DNA from: Pseudomonas sp. TH31 | GTDB taxonomy: Bacteria; Pseudomonadota; Gammaproteobacteria; Pseudomonadales; Pseudomonadaceae | Length of the DNA stretch: 64,000 bases | Direction: 5' to 3' | NCBI RefSeq assembly: GCF_016650815.1 | Contig: NZ_JAEKEZ010000034.1 | Location: forward strand, 124,001 to 188,000 | Shown here: positions 25,767 to 39,342 of the stretch, piece after piece | Position numbering within the stretch: the stretch's first letter is position 1 | Layout of the letters: each line of letters starts with the position of its first letter | Made by a program: the position numbers and the translations under genes | Notes under the pieces: generated by a model | Database searches by the model: none | The model's input: only the letters and a program-made list of their open reading frames with translations | What the model was told of the DNA's origin: nothing

Positions 25767-25796
25767 TCGCCGACCACTTGGGTATGAGGTGAAGCT

Positions 25797-28067
25797 ATGT
25801 TAAACCGCGAGCTCGAAGTCACCCTCAATCTAGCCTTCAAGGAGGCTCGTTCGAAACGTCATGAATTCATGACCGTCGAACACCTCCTGCTGGCCCTATT
25901 GGACAATGAGGCTGCCGCCACCGTTTTGCGTGCATGCGGCGCAAACCTCGACAAACTCAAGCATGACCTGCAGGAGTTCATCGACTCCACCACGCCGCTG
26001 ATCCCCGTCCATGACGAGGATCGCGAGACCCAACCGACACTGGGCTTCCAGCGTGTTCTGCAGCGTGCTGTCTTTCACGTACAGAGCTCGGGTAAACGCG
26101 AAGTGACTGGCGCCAACGTGCTGGTCGCGATCTTCAGTGAGCAAGAAAGTCAGGCGGTGTTCCTGCTGAAACAGCAGAGCGTTGCCCGCATTGATGTCGT
26201 CAACTACATCGCCCATGGCATTTCGAAAGTGCCGGGGCACGGCGATCACTCTGAAGGTGAGCAAGATATGCAGGACGACGAGGGCGGTGAGTCTTCTTCT
26301 TCAGGCAATCCTCTGGATGCTTATGCCAGTAACCTCAACGAACTCGCGCGCCAGGGTCGAATCGACCCGCTGGTAGGCCGTGAGCTCGAAGTCGAGCGCG
26401 TCGCGCAGATCCTGGCGCGTCGTCGCAAAAACAATCCGTTGCTGGTAGGCGAGGCGGGTGTGGGTAAAACCGCAATTGCCGAAGGCCTGGCCAAGCGCAT
26501 TGTCGACAACCAGGTGCCGGACCTGCTGGCCAACAGTGTGGTGTACTCCCTTGATCTGGGGGCCTTGCTGGCCGGGACCAAATACCGCGGCGATTTCGAG
26601 AAACGCTTCAAGGCGTTGCTCAATGAGCTGAAAAAACGTCCGCAGGCGATCCTGTTCATCGACGAGATCCACACCATCATTGGTGCGGGTGCCGCGTCCG
26701 GTGGCGTCATGGATGCCTCGAACCTGCTCAAGCCGTTGCTGTCGTCCGGCGATATCCGCTGCATCGGTTCGACCACGTTCCAGGAATTTCGCGGGATCTT
26801 CGAGAAGGACCGTGCCCTGGCACGACGCTTCCAGAAGGTCGATGTGTCGGAGCCTTCGGTAGAAGACACCATCAGCATCCTGCGCGGCCTGAAAGGGCGG
26901 TTCGAAACGCACCACGGCATCGAGTACAGCGATGAAGCCCTGCGTGCGGCGGCTGAACTGGCCTCGCGCTACATCAATGACCGGCACATGCCGGACAAGG
27001 CCATCGACGTCATCGACGAGGCGGGTGCCTACCAGCGCCTGCAACCGATCGAGAAGCGTGTGAAACGCATCGAAGTGCCTCAGGTCGAGGACATCGTGGC
27101 GAAAATCGCGCGGATTCCGCCTAAGCACGTCAACAGTTCCGACAGAGAGCTGTTGCGTAACCTGGAGCGCGACCTGAAGCTGACGGTATTTGGCCAGGAT
27201 GCCGCGATCGACTCGTTGTCGACGGCGATCAAACTGTCCCGTGCCGGCCTCAAGTCGCCTGACAAACCAGTCGGTTCGTTCCTGTTCGCCGGTCCTACCG
27301 GTGTCGGTAAAACCGAAGCGGCGCGTCAGTTGGCCAAGGCACTGGGTATCGAGCTGGTTCGCTTTGACATGTCCGAGTACATGGAGCGCCACACCGTATC
27401 GCGTTTGATCGGTGCACCTCCGGGCTATGTCGGGTTCGACCAGGGCGGCCTGTTGACCGAAGCCATTACCAAGCAGCCTCACTGCGTGCTGTTGCTCGAT
27501 GAAATCGAGAAGGCGCATCCGGAAGTCTTCAACCTGCTGCTGCAGGTCATGGATCACGGTACGCTGACCGATAACAACGGGCGCAAGGCGGACTTCCGTA
27601 ACGTGATCGTCATCATGACGACCAACGCCGGTGCCGAAACTGCAGCTCGCGCTTCGATCGGTTTCACCCATCAGGACCACTCGTCCGATGCGATGGAAGT
27701 GATCAAGAAGAGCTTCACGCCGGAGTTCCGCAACCGTCTGGACACCATTATCCAGTTTGGTCGCCTCAGTCATGAGGTCATCAAAAGCGTGGTGGACAAG
27801 TTCCTTACCGAGCTTCAGGCGCAGCTGGAAGACAAGCGTGTGCAGCTGGAAGTGACCGACGCTGCGCGCAGCTGGCTGGCGGCGGGTGGCTACGACTCGG
27901 CAATGGGTGCTCGACCAATGGCGCGTTTGATCCAGGACAAGATCAAGCGTCCGCTGGCCGAAGAGATCCTCTTTGGCGAACTGGCCGACCATGGCGGTGT
28001 GGTTCACATCGACCTCAAGGACGGCGAGCTGACCTTCGAGTTCGAGACCACGGCAGAAATGGCCTGA
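25797..28067 (+). CDS. clpA: ATP-dependent Clp protease ATP-binding subunit ClpA
   Basis: This AAA+ unfoldase feeds proteins to ClpP. The 756-residue protein has an N-domain (residues about 1-145) that binds ClpS. AAA module 1 has Walker A GEAGVGKTA and Walker B ILFIDEIHTIIGAG. AAA module 2 has Walker A GPTGVGKTEAARQ and Walker B VLLLDEIEKAHPEV. There is no middle coiled-coil domain, which separates it from ClpB. It follows clpS closely and ends at a clear terminator. The clpP gene is not in the window. Confidence 0.97.
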   Translation: MLNRELEVTLNLAFKEARSKRHEFMTVEHLLLALLDNEAAATVLRACGANLDKLKHDLQEFIDSTTPLIPVHDEDRETQPTLGFQRVLQRAVFHVQSSGKREVTGANVLVAIFSEQESQAVFLLKQQSVARIDVVNYIAHGISKVPGHGDHSEGEQDMQDDEGGESSSSGNPLDAYASNLNELARQGRIDPLVGRELEVERVAQILARRRKNNPLLVGEAGVGKTAIAEGLAKRIVDNQVPDLLANSVVYSLDLGALLAGTKYRGDFEKRFKALLNELKKRPQAILFIDEIHTIIGAGAASGGVMDASNLLKPLLSSGDIRCIGSTTFQEFRGIFEKDRALARRFQKVDVSEPSVEDTISILRGLKGRFETHHGIEYSDEALRAAAELASRYINDRHMPDKAIDVIDEAGAYQRLQPIEKRVKRIEVPQVEDIVAKIARIPPKHVNSSDRELLRNLERDLKLTVFGQDAAIDSLSTAIKLSRAGLKSPDKPVGSFLFAGPTGVGKTEAARQLAKALGIELVRFDMSEYMERHTVSRLIGAPPGYVGFDQGGLLTEAITKQPHCVLLLDEIEKAHPEVFNLLLQVMDHGTLTDNNGRKADFRNVIVIMTTNAGAETAARASIGFTHQDHSSDAMEVIKKSFTPEFRNRLDTIIQFGRLSHEVIKSVVDKFLTELQAQLEDKRVQLEVTDAARSWLAAGGYDSAMGARPMARLIQDKIKRPLAEEILFGELADHGGVVHIDLKDGELTFEFETTAEMA

Positions 28068-28085
28068 CGTTAACCGCAACAAAGC

Positions 28086-28110
28086 AAAAGGCGCCGAAAG
28101 GCGCCTTTTT
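28086..28110 (+). terminator. Intrinsic terminator of clpA
   Basis: AAAAGGCGCC and GGCGCCTTTTT form a stem with a short GAAA-type loop and a T tract, about 20 bases after the clpA stop. Confidence 0.92.
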
Positions 28111-28139
28111 GCTGTTTGTCAGATCTACGCCGATCCGCC

Positions 28140-28229
28140 GTAGGAGCTGCCGAAGGCTGCGATCTTTTGATCTTTGATTTTCAAGATCAGCATCAACATC
28201 AAAAGATCGCAGCCTTCGGCAGCTCCTAC
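28140..28229. repeat. REP doublet (REPIN-like), family A
   Basis: Arms at 28140-28172 and 28198-28229 are near-perfect inverted copies of the GTAGGAGCTGCCGAAGGCTG unit with its GATC-rich tail. It is intergenic between the convergent genes clpA and infA. Confidence 0.92.
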
Positions 28230-28260
28230 ACATGCAGGGTTGTTAAATCCCGGACAAACA

Positions 28261-28287
28261 AAAACGCCCGGCATAGCCGGGCGTTTT
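28261..28287 (-). terminator. Intrinsic terminator of infA
   Basis: AAAACGCCCGGC and GCCGGGCGTTTT form a 12-base stem with a three-base loop, 12 bases after the infA stop on the minus strand. The symmetry makes it likely to work on both strands. Confidence 0.9.
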
Positions 28288-28299
28288 GTATTGACTTGA

Positions 28300-28518
28300 T
28301 TAGCGAGCGCGGTAAGTAATGCGCCCTTTGCTCAAGTCATAGGGCGTCAGCTCGACGCGCACTTTGTCACCGGTAAGAATACGAATGTAGTTCTTGCGCA
28401 TCTTGCCGGAAATATGCGCGGTTACGACGTGCCCATTTTCCAACTCCACACGAAACATGGTGTTGGGCAGGGTGTCGACGACAGTGCCTTCCATTTCGAA
28501 GCTGTCTTCTTTCGACAT
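28300..28518 (-). CDS. infA: Translation initiation factor IF-1
   Basis: This 72-residue S1/OB-fold protein binds the ribosomal A site during initiation. The sequence [20 protein letters not shown] and the motif [20 protein letters not shown] are typical. The frame is open upstream, but ATG at 28518 gives the universal IF-1 start. It lies 111 bases after bpt and ends at a terminator. Confidence 0.98.
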
Positions 28519-28629
28519 GCAGTAAAGCCCTCGGTATCCAATGAATGGCCCGGTGCAACTGCGCCAGGCAAAAGCGGCGTGCATTGTGCCCGAAAAATGG
28601 GGTTTACGCCAAGCGGTTTACAGATTGCC

Positions 28630-29337
28630 TTAGTTGAGGATGACCCAGCGCTGATTAATCAGCAGTTCGATGGGGCGATACTGGGTCTTGTAGTTCATCT
28701 TTTTGCAGTTCTTGATCCAGTAGCCGAGGTAGACCGCTTCCAGTCCCAGTCGCTGGGCTTCGGCAATCTGCCAGAGGATGGCGTAACGTCCGAGGCTGCG
28801 ATGGTCCTCGGCGGGCTCGTAGAAGGTGTAGACCGCCGACAGGCCGTTGGGCAGCAGGTCGGTGACCGCCACGGCGACTAACCGGCCGTCGAGACGGAAT
28901 TCGTAGAACCGGGAAAACGGCAGGTCACGCACCAGGAACGTCGAAAACTGATCGCGGCTCGGCGGGTACATGTCGCCGTCGGCGTGACGCTGTTCGATGT
29001 AGCGTTGATAGAGGTCGAAATACTCTTCGCTGAACCCGGGCCTGGCCGGCCGTACCTGCAAGTCGGCGTTGCGCTTGAAAATGCGTTTTTGCTGACGGTT
29101 GGGCGCAAATTGAGCTACAGGGATGCGCGCAGGCACGCACGCATTGCAATTCTGGCAATGCGGCCGATAGAGATGATCGCCACTGCGACGAAAGCCCATT
29201 TCCGACAGGTCTGCGTAGACATGCACATCCATGGGCTGGCTAGGATCGAGAAACAGGGTCGTGGCCTGCTCCTCGGGCAGATAACTGCAAGAGTGAGGCT
29301 GAGTGGCATAGAACTTCAAACGCGCCAACTCGGTCAT
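28630..29337 (-). CDS. bpt: Leucyl-transferase Bpt (arginyltransferase-like N-degron enzyme)
   Basis: This enzyme adds Leu from tRNA to proteins with N-terminal Asp or Glu, creating a degron for ClpS-ClpAP. The 235-residue protein has the N-terminal cysteine motif [18 protein letters not shown] and the transferase region [23 protein letters not shown] at 29337 ([17 protein letters not shown]) is preferred over an upstream in-frame start because the region before it belongs to a mobile-element boundary. It would normally be close to aat. Here a 266-base MITE-like element separates them. Confidence 0.95.
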   Translation of the reverse strand: MTELARLKFYATQPHSCSYLPEEQATTLFLDPSQPMDVHVYADLSEMGFRRSGDHLYRPHCQNCNACVPARIPVAQFAPNRQQKRIFKRNADLQVRPARPGFSEEYFDLYQRYIEQRHADGDMYPPSRDQFSTFLVRDLPFSRFYEFRLDGRLVAVAVTDLLPNGLSAVYTFYEPAEDHRSLGRYAILWQIAEAQRLGLEAVYLGYWIKNCKKMNYKTQYRPIELLINQRWVILN

Positions 29338-29364
29338 GATCAACCCTCGGGATAAGCTTTGATT

Positions 29365-29630
29365 GGGGGCGTTCTCAATGAGTTTCACCGCCGCGTTGTC
29401 GCCTTAAAACGGGCCAGGCAAGGCGCAGGCCGCTGGAAATGGTTGTTCCCTTTCCAAGGCCTGCAACGCAGCCTGGCCCGTTTTAAGGCACAACCCGAAG
29501 GGCCGGGCCTGCTGTTGTGCAGGGCTGCGTTGCTCGAAGCTTATTTGGAATAACCCAACCACGCTTCTCGCGCCTTGCCCTGCACAACAGCAGACCCGGC
29601 GCGGCGGCGAAACTCATTGAGAACGCCCCC
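29365..29630. mobile_element. MITE-like element with 31-base terminal inverted repeats
   Basis: The element begins GGGGGCGTTCTCAATGAG and ends with the complement, giving 31-base termini with one mismatch. Inside are two more inverted repeats: 29401-29419 with 29471-29489 (19 bases, perfect) and 29503-29525 with 29577-29599 (23 bases, one mismatch). The RNA or single strand would fold into two long hairpins. No transposase is encoded and no clear target-site duplication is seen. It lies between aat and bpt. Confidence 0.85.
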
Positions 29631-29659
29631 TAAGTGTAAGCCACGCGAACGAAAGTCGC

Positions 29660-30340
29660 TCAGCAAACCCAGGTAGCGCGATTGGGTTGATCCAGGTGTC
29701 GAGCCAGGTAACCGGCAAACTCGCTGCGCGGTATCGCCCGGGCGCCGAGGCTGTGCAAATGATCGGTGGGCATCTGGCAATCGATCAGTACAAAACCCGA
29801 GTCTTTCAGATGTCGCACCAGTGTGGCAAAGCCATATTTGGAGGCATTGTCGGCACGACTGAACATCGATTCGCCAAAAAACAGCTGCCCCATGGCCAGG
29901 CCGTACAAGCCTCCGACCAGCTCACCCTGGTCCCAGACTTCCACCGAATGGGCGTAGCCGCGCTTGTGCAGCTCCAGGTAGGCGTTCTGCATGGCTTGCG
30001 TGATCCACGTGCCGTCGGCGTAATCTCGCGGCGCGGCGCAGGCGCGGATGACGGCGGCAAAATCCTGATCGAAGGTCACTTGATAGCGTTGTTGGCGCAG
30101 TAACTTGTTCAGGCTGCGGGAAACGTGCAGTTCGTCGGGAAGCAGCACGGTGCGTGGATCGGGCGACCACCAGAGAATCGGTTGGCCTTCGGAAAACCAG
30201 GGAAAGCAGCCGTGGCGATAGGCCTGGATCAGCCGATCAGCGGACAGGTCGCCGCCCGCCGCCAGCAACCCGTTGGGATCGCGCATGGCTTTTTCCAGCG
30301 GCGGAAAAGTCAGGGTGTTGCGTTGTAACCAAGTCAGCAT
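29660..30340 (-). CDS. aat: Leucyl/phenylalanyl-tRNA--protein transferase
   Basis: This enzyme adds Leu or Phe to N-terminal Lys or Arg, making substrates for ClpS-ClpAP. The 226-residue protein has the family motifs GYRHGCFPW-type (seen as [20 protein letters not shown]), [18 protein letters not shown] and [18 protein letters not shown]. Start ATG is at 30340. It is upstream of bpt and infA on the same strand, but the MITE-like insertion may weaken read-through into bpt. Confidence 0.97.
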   Translation of the reverse strand: MLTWLQRNTLTFPPLEKAMRDPNGLLAAGGDLSADRLIQAYRHGCFPWFSEGQPILWWSPDPRTVLLPDELHVSRSLNKLLRQQRYQVTFDQDFAAVIRACAAPRDYADGTWITQAMQNAYLELHKRGYAHSVEVWDQGELVGGLYGLAMGQLFFGESMFSRADNASKYGFATLVRHLKDSGFVLIDCQMPTDHLHSLGARAIPRSEFAGYLARHLDQPNRATWVC

Positions 30341-30404
30341 GGCATCCGGGCTTGCAGAAGGGGAGGGCAGGGGCGGACATGTCGGTCCGTCGTGAAGTGG
30401 TGCG

Positions 30405-31670
<1,266 letters not shown>

Positions 31671-34075
31671 TTGAAGAAATCCACCGCAGCACCTAAACCA
31701 GCCGTCGTTCCGCTCTGGCGCCAGCATTTGCACTACCGACTCAAGGAAGGTGCATTGATCGCCATCGGCGCCTTGTGCCTGTTCCTGATGATGGCCTTGT
31801 TGACCTATGGCAAGGACGATCCGGGCTGGAGCCATAACAGCAAGATCGACGATGTGCAGAACTTCGGCGGGCCGGTTGGCTCCTACAGTGCCGATATCCT
31901 GTTCATGGTGCTCGGTTACTTCGCCTACATTTTCCCGCTGTTACTGGCGGTCAAGATCTACCAGATTTTCCGTCAACGTCACGAACCGTGGCAGTGGAGC
32001 GGTTGGCTGTTCTCCTGGCGCCTGATCGGCCTGGTGTTCCTGGTGCTGTCGGGCGCAGCCCTGGCTCACATCCATTTCCATGCGGCGACCGGCTTGCCGG
32101 CCGGCGCAGGCGGCGCGTTGGGCGAAAGCCTTGGCGACCTGGCCAAAAACGCCCTGAACATCCAGGGCAGCACGCTGCTGTTCATCGCACTGTTCCTGTT
32201 CGGCCTGACGGTGTTCACCGACCTCTCGTGGTTCAAGGTGATGGACCTCACCGGCAAGATCACCCTCGACCTGTTTGAACTGTTCCAGAGTGCGGCCAAT
32301 CGCTGGTGGAGCGCGCGTACCGAGCGCAAGCAACTGGTCGCCCAACTGCGTGAAGTCGATGACCGCGTCCATGACGTGGTGGCGCCGACCGTCACCGACA
32401 AGCGTGAGCAGGCCAAGGTCAAGGAACGCCTGATCGAACGCGAGCAAGCGCTGAGCAAGCACATGTCCGAGCGCGAGAAACAGGTGCCGCCGGTCATCGC
32501 CCCGGCTCCGATCAAGGCGCCCGAGCCAAGCAAGCGCGTACAGAAAGAGAAACAGGCGCCATTGTTCGTCGACAGCGCCGTGGAAGGCACCTTGCCGCCG
32601 ATCTCGATTCTCGATCCTGCGGAAAAGAAACAACTCAATTACTCGCCTGAATCCCTGGCTGCAGTTGGCCACTTGCTGGAAATCAAACTCAAGGAATTCG
32701 GCGTCGAAGTCACCGTGGATTCGATTCACCCGGGCCGGTGATTACCCGTTACGAAATCCAGCCGGCAGCCGGCGTCAAGGTCAGTCGCATTTCCAACCTG
32801 GCCAAAGACCTGGCGCGTTCGCTGGCGGTGACCAGTGTGCGGGTGGTGGAAGTGATTCCGGGCAAGACCACGGTCGGTATCGAGATCCCGAACGAAGACC
32901 GGCAGATCGTGCGCTTCTCCGAAGTGCTGTCGTCGCCCGAATACGACAACTTCAAATCGCCGGTCACCCTGGCCCTGGGTCACGACATCGGCGGCAAGCC
33001 GGTCATCACTGACCTGGCGAAAATGCCGCATTTGCTGGTGGCCGGTACCACCGGTTCCGGTAAGTCGGTGGGTGTGAACGCGATGATCCTGTCGATCCTG
33101 TTCAAGTCCGGCCCGGAAGACGCCAAGCTGATCATGATCGACCCGAAAATGCTTGAGCTGTCGATCTACGAAGGCATTCCACACTTGCTCTGCCCGGTGG
33201 TCACCGACATGAAGGACGCGGCCAATGCCCTGCGCTGGAGCGTGGCGGAGATGGAGCGTCGCTACAAACTGATGGCGAAGATGGGCGTGCGTAACCTGTC
33301 GGGCTTCAACCAGAAGGTCAAGGATGCCGAGGAAGCGGGCACGCCGCTGGCCGACCCGTTGTACAAGCGCGAAAGCATCCACGACGAAGCGCCGCTGCTG
33401 CACAAGTTGCCGACCATCGTCGTGGTGGTGGACGAATTCGCCGACATGATGATGATCGTCGGCAAGAAGGTTGAAGAACTGATTGCCCGTATCGCCCAGA
33501 AGGCCCGTGCGGCCGGTATCCACTTGATCCTCGCGACCCAGCGTCCATCGGTTGACGTGATCACCGGTCTGATCAAGGCCAACATTCCGACCCGTATGGC
33601 GTTCCAGGTCTCGAGCAAGATCGATTCCCGGACCATCATCGACCAGGGCGGTGCCGAGCAACTGCTGGGCCACGGTGACATGCTCTACATGCCGCCGGGC
33701 ACCAGCCTGCCGATCCGTGTTCACGGCGCGTTCGTGTCCGATGAAGAGGTTCACCGGGTGGTCGAGGCCTGGAAACTGCGCGGGGCGCCGGAATACAACG
33801 ACGAGATCCTGGCCGGTGTCGAAGAGCCCGGTAGCGGTTTTGAAGGCGGCAGCGGCGGCGATGACGACAGTGAATCCGATGCGCTCTACGACGAAGCCGT
33901 GCAGTTCGTGCTGGAAAGTCGTCGGGCGTCCATTTCGGCGGTCCAGCGCAAGTTGAAAATCGGCTACAACCGCGCCGCGCGCATGATCGAAGCCATGGAG
34001 ATGGCCGGGGTCGTGACGTCCATGAACACCAACGGTTCGCGCGAAGTCCTGGCTCCCGGCCCGGTGCGCGACTGA
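31671..34075 (+). CDS. ftsK: DNA translocase FtsK (one-base frame break)
   Basis: FtsK couples cell division to chromosome segregation. Residues about 30-200 contain four membrane helices (for example [20 protein letters not shown]). A charged linker follows, then the motor with Walker A GTTGSGKS (about residue 459-466) and Walker [12 protein letters not shown], and a C-terminal winged-helix gamma domain ([20 protein letters not shown]) that reads KOPS sites. The frame breaks after DSIHPGR. One extra C at 32735-32736 restores [19 protein letters not shown] and a protein of about 801 residues. The start is a TTG at 31671. The N-terminal domain is essential in relatives, so sequence error is likely. 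Confidence 0.94.
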
Positions 34076-34144
34076 TTTGATTGAAGCAATGCGGTGGAGC
34101 AATGACGCACCGCCGCCACCCCACGAATACTAAAGAGGACTCCC

Positions 34145-34768
34145 ATGCGTCTTATCCGCATGTTGTTGCTGCCGGTTCTGGCTTTGACCACACTCTCGGC
34201 CCACGCCGATGACAAGGACGTGGCGCGTCTGACCCAATTGCTGGAAACATCCAAGACCCTGACCGCACGCTTCTCCCAGCTGACCCTCGATGGCAGCGGC
34301 ACCCGGTTGCAGGAAACCGCCGGTGACATGTCGCTGCAGCGTCCGGGCCTGTTCTACTGGCACACCAATGCGCCGGCTGAACAAACCATGGTTTCCGACG
34401 GCAAGAAGGTCACCCTGTGGGACCCGGACCTGGAACAGGTCACCATCAAGACCCTCGACCTGCGCCTGACCCAGACCCCGGCCTTGCTGCTGTCCGGTGA
34501 CGTGTCCAAGATCAGCCAGAGTTTCGACATCAGCGCCAAGGAAGCCGGCGGTGTGATCGACTTCACCCTCAAGCCGAAAACCAAGGACACTCTGTTCGAC
34601 AGCCTGCGCCTGTCGTTCCGCAATGGCCTGGTCAATGACATGCAACTGATCGACAGCGTCGGCCAGCGCACCAATATCCTGTTCACCGGCGTGAAGGCCA
34701 ACGAGCCGATCCCGGCGTCCAAGTTCAAGTTCGATATCCCTAAAGGGGCGGACGTGATCCAGGAATAA
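34145..34768 (+). CDS. lolA: Outer-membrane lipoprotein carrier protein LolA
   Basis: This periplasmic chaperone moves lipoproteins from LolCDE to LolB. The 207-residue protein has a signal peptide ([15 protein letters not shown], cleavage before DDKD). It has the family stretches [40 protein letters not shown] and [11 protein letters not shown] at the end. AGAGGA lies just before the ATG. It follows ftsK by 69 bases, as in E. coli. Confidence 0.96.
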   Translation: MRLIRMLLLPVLALTTLSAHADDKDVARLTQLLETSKTLTARFSQLTLDGSGTRLQETAGDMSLQRPGLFYWHTNAPAEQTMVSDGKKVTLWDPDLEQVTIKTLDLRLTQTPALLLSGDVSKISQSFDISAKEAGGVIDFTLKPKTKDTLFDSLRLSFRNGLVNDMQLIDSVGQRTNILFTGVKANEPIPASKFKFDIPKGADVIQE

Positions 34769-34777
34769 AACACCGTA

Positions 34778-34871
34778 CCTGTGGGAGCGAGCCTGCTCGC
34801 GATGAGGGAGTGCCAGTCACCATCAATGTCGTCTGGCACACCGCATTCGCGAGCAGGCTCGCTCCCACAGG
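34778..34871. repeat. REP doublet (REPIN-like), family B
   Basis: Perfect 25-base arms (34778-34802 and 34847-34871), built on TGTGGGAGCGAGCCTGCTCG, flank a 44-base centre. It is intergenic between lolA and rarA. Confidence 0.9.
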
Positions 34872-34935
34872 GATTGTGGTGTTTAGCACTTTGACTGATC
34901 GGCATGCAGGACCCAGTGAGGTTTCATAAGTTGTG

Positions 34936-36258
34936 ATGGACCTGTTTCGCAGTGCCCCGATTGCTCAGCCCTTGGCCGCTCGCTTACGTGCGGCCAATCT
35001 GGATGAGTACGTCGGTCAGGAACACCTGCTCGCTCGCGGCAAGCCTTTGCGCGAAGCCCTGGAGCAGGGTGCCCTGCATTCGATGATTTTCTGGGGCCCG
35101 CCAGGGGTCGGGAAAACCACCCTGGCACGGCTGCTGGCAGAAGTCTCGGATGCGCACTTCGAAACGGTTTCGGCGGTGCTCGCCGGCGTCAAGGAAATCC
35201 GTCAGGCGGTGGAAATCGCCAGGCAGCAGGCCGGGCAGTACGGCAAACGTACGATCCTGTTTGTTGACGAAGTACACCGCTTCAACAAATCCCAGCAGGA
35301 TGCCTTCCTGCCGTATGTGGAAGACGGGACGCTGATTTTTATCGGTGCGACCACTGAAAACCCGTCCTTTGAACTCAACAATGCCTTGCTCTCGCGGGCT
35401 CGCGTGTATGTGCTCAAGAGCCTCGACGAGGCCGCCCTGCGCAAACTGGTGCATCGTGCGCTTACCGAAGAACGTGGCCTGGGCAAGCGGCAACTGACCC
35501 TCAACGATGAAGGCTTCCAGATGCTGTTGTCCGCCGCTGACGGTGATGGCCGGCGGCTGCTCAACCTGCTGGAAAACGCCTCGGACCTGGCTGATGACAA
35601 CAGCGAGATCGGCGTCGATCTGCTGCAAAGTCTGCTCGGTGATACCCGTCGGCGTTTCGACAAGGGTGGCGAAGCGTTCTACGACCAGATTTCCGCGCTG
35701 CACAAGTCGGTGCGAGGCTCCAACCCCGACGGCGCGCTGTACTGGTTCGCGCGCATGATCGACGGCGGTTGCGATCCGCTGTACCTGGCCCGGCGCGTGG
35801 TGCGCATGGCCAGCGAAGACATCGGCAACGCCGACCCCCGCGCCCTGAGCCTGTGCCTGGCGGCGTGGGAAGTGCAGGAACGCCTCGGCAGCCCCGAAGG
35901 TGAGCTGGCAGTGGCCCAGGCCATCACCTATCTGGCTTGCGCGCCAAAAAGCAACGCGGTGTACATGGGTTTCAAAGCCGCGCTGCGCAGCGCCGCCGAA
36001 CACGGTTCCCTCGAAGTGCCGCTGCACCTGCGTAACGCGCCGACCAAGCTGATGAAGCAATTGGGTTATGGCGATGAGTACCGTTATGCCCATGATGAGC
36101 CGGACGCCTACGCCGCTGGCGAAGACTACTTCCCGGAAGAGCTCGACCCGCAACCCTTCTATCAACCGGTGCCGCGAGGCCTGGAACTGAAGATCGGCGA
36201 AAAGCTTAACCACCTCGCGCAACTTGACCGTCTCAGCCCCCGGCAGCGGAGAAAATAG
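34936..36258 (+). CDS. rarA: Replication-associated recombination protein A
   Basis: This AAA+ ATPase of the clamp-loader family (RarA/MgsA, related to eukaryotic WRNIP1) acts at stalled replication forks. The 440-residue protein has Walker [14 protein letters not shown], Walker [19 protein letters not shown], sensor motif [15 protein letters not shown], and the C-terminal tetramerisation region [23 protein letters not shown] at 34936 is preferred over the GTG just before it. The stop overlaps the crcB start by one base. Confidence 0.96.
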   Translation: MDLFRSAPIAQPLAARLRAANLDEYVGQEHLLARGKPLREALEQGALHSMIFWGPPGVGKTTLARLLAEVSDAHFETVSAVLAGVKEIRQAVEIARQQAGQYGKRTILFVDEVHRFNKSQQDAFLPYVEDGTLIFIGATTENPSFELNNALLSRARVYVLKSLDEAALRKLVHRALTEERGLGKRQLTLNDEGFQMLLSAADGDGRRLLNLLENASDLADDNSEIGVDLLQSLLGDTRRRFDKGGEAFYDQISALHKSVRGSNPDGALYWFARMIDGGCDPLYLARRVVRMASEDIGNADPRALSLCLAAWEVQERLGSPEGELAVAQAITYLACAPKSNAVYMGFKAALRSAAEHGSLEVPLHLRNAPTKLMKQLGYGDEYRYAHDEPDAYAAGEDYFPEELDPQPFYQPVPRGLELKIGEKLNHLAQLDRLSPRQRRK

Positions 36259-36632
36259 TGATTCGAACGATTCTTGCGGTGTCCGTGGCCGGTATCGCTG
36301 GTACATTACTGCGTTTCGCAACCAGCACTTGGGTCAGCGCCAATTGGCCGCGGCATTTTTATGCGGCGACCTTGGCCGTCAATCTGGTGGGCTGCCTGAT
36401 CATCGGTTTGCTCTACGGGCTATTTCTGACGCGCCCGGAAGTACCAATCGAAATTCGCGCCGGCCTGATCGTCGGTTTTGTCGGCGGTCTGACGACTTTT
36501 TCATCCTTTTCACTGGATACGCTGCGCTTGCTGGAAAGCGGGCAGGCACCGATAGCCTTCGGTTATCTGGCCATCAGCGTATTCGGCGGGCTGCTCGCCA
36601 CCTGGGCTGGCCTGTCCTTGACCAAACTTTGA
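36258..36632 (+). CDS. crcB: Fluoride ion channel CrcB (Fluc)
   Basis: This small dual-topology membrane channel exports fluoride. The 124-residue protein has four hydrophobic helices and the pore motifs [13 protein letters not shown] and [20 protein letters not shown]. It begins with GTG at 36258, whose first base is the last base of the rarA stop, so it is probably translated by coupling. It lies between rarA and serS. No fluoride riboswitch could be expected here because there is no leader. Confidence 0.96.
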   Translation: MIRTILAVSVAGIAGTLLRFATSTWVSANWPRHFYAATLAVNLVGCLIIGLLYGLFLTRPEVPIEIRAGLIVGFVGGLTTFSSFSLDTLRLLESGQAPIAFGYLAISVFGGLLATWAGLSLTKL

Positions 36633-36635
36633 TAA

Positions 36636-37928
<1,293 letters not shown>

Positions 37929-39322
37929 ATGGACTATCTGCCGCTGTTTCATAACCTGCGCGGCAGTCGTGTGTTGGTCGTCGGCGGCGGGGAGATTGCC
38001 TTGCGCAAGTCCCGCCTGCTGGCCGAAGCCGGTGCGCAGCTGCGGGTGGTCGCACCTGAAATCGAACCGCAACTGCGCGAACTGGTGACCGGCAGCGGTG
38101 GCGAGTGCCTGTTGCGTGGCTACGTCGAAGCGGATCTGAACGGTTGCGGGCTGATCATTGCCGCCACCGACGACGAACCGCTGAACGCGCAAGTCTCTGC
38201 CGACGCTCATCGGCGTTGCGTGCCGGTCAACGTAGTGGATGCGCCAGCCCTGTGCAGCGTGATCTTTCCGGCGATTGTCGACCGTTCCCCGCTGATCGTT
38301 GCCATCTCCAGCGGCGGCGATGCGCCGGTACTGGCGCGGCTGATCCGGGCCAAAATCGAAACCTGGATTCCTTCCACCTACGGTCAACTGGCCGGCCTGG
38401 CAGCGCGTTTTCGTACTCAGGTCAAAAACCTGCTTCCGGATGTGCAGCAGCGTCGGTCGTTCTGGGAAGATGTTTTCCAGGGGCCGATTGCCGACCGGCA
38501 ACTGGCCGGGCAGGGCGCTGAAGCCGAGCGCTTGCTGCTGGCGAAAATCGCTGGCGAGCCGCCGAAAAAACCGGTGAAGTGTATTTGGTCGGTGCCGGGC
38601 CGGGCGATCCGGACCTACTGACCTTCCGTGCGTTGCGGCTGATGCAGCAAGCCGATGTGGTGCTCTACGACCGGTTGGTCGCGCCGGCAATTCTGGATTT
38701 GTGCCGTCGCGATGCCGAGCGGGTTTACGTCGGCAAGCGTCGTGCTGACCACGCTGTACCGCAAGATCAGATCAACCAGCAACTGGTGGATCTGGCCAAG
38801 GCTGGCAAGCGCGTGGTGCGGCTCAAGGGCGGTGATCCGTTCATCTTCGGTCGCGGCGGTGAAGAGATCGAAGAACTGGCGGCCCATGGCATCCCGTTCC
38901 AGGTCGTGCCGGGCATTACGGCGGCCAGTGGTTGCGCGGCGTATGCCGGGATTCCGTTGACTCACCGTGATTACGCGCAGTCGGTGCGGTTCGTTACCGG
39001 GCACTTGAAGGATGGTTCCACCGATTTGCCGTGGGCCGACCTGGTCGCCCCGGCGCAAACCCTGGTGTTTTACATGGGGCTGGTGGGCTTGCCGATCATC
39101 TGCGAGCAGTTGATCAAGCACGGTCGCGGGGCGGATACCCCGGCGGCGTTGATTCAGCAGGGCACCACGGTCAATCAGCGGGTGTTTACCGGCACACTGG
39201 CCGATCTTCCACGACTGGTGGCGGAGCATGAAGTGCATGCACCGACATTGGTGATTGTTGGGGAAGTGGTGCAATTGCGCGAGAAACTGGCGTGGTTTGA
39301 AGGGTCTCAGGCGCAGGTCTGA
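37929..39322 (+). CDS. cysG: Siroheme synthase CysG (one-base frame break)
   Basis: This trifunctional enzyme turns uroporphyrinogen III into siroheme, the cofactor of sulfite and nitrite reductases. Residues 1 to about 215 form the dehydrogenase/ferrochelatase part, with the NAD motif [20 protein letters not shown]. From about 218 comes the SAM-dependent methyltransferase part ([20 protein letters not shown] and [13 protein letters not shown]). The frame breaks after EPPKKP. One extra G at the GG of 38573-38574 restores [17 protein letters not shown] and a 464-residue protein, the family length. The two halves could act as separate proteins if the break were real. Confidence 0.94.
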
Positions 39323-39342
39323 ATACTGCGTCGCCTGTTGGA

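Noticed and set aside
36258-36632. A fluoride riboswitch for crcB
   Set aside because: crcB starts on the last base of the rarA stop codon, which leaves no leader in which a riboswitch could sit.
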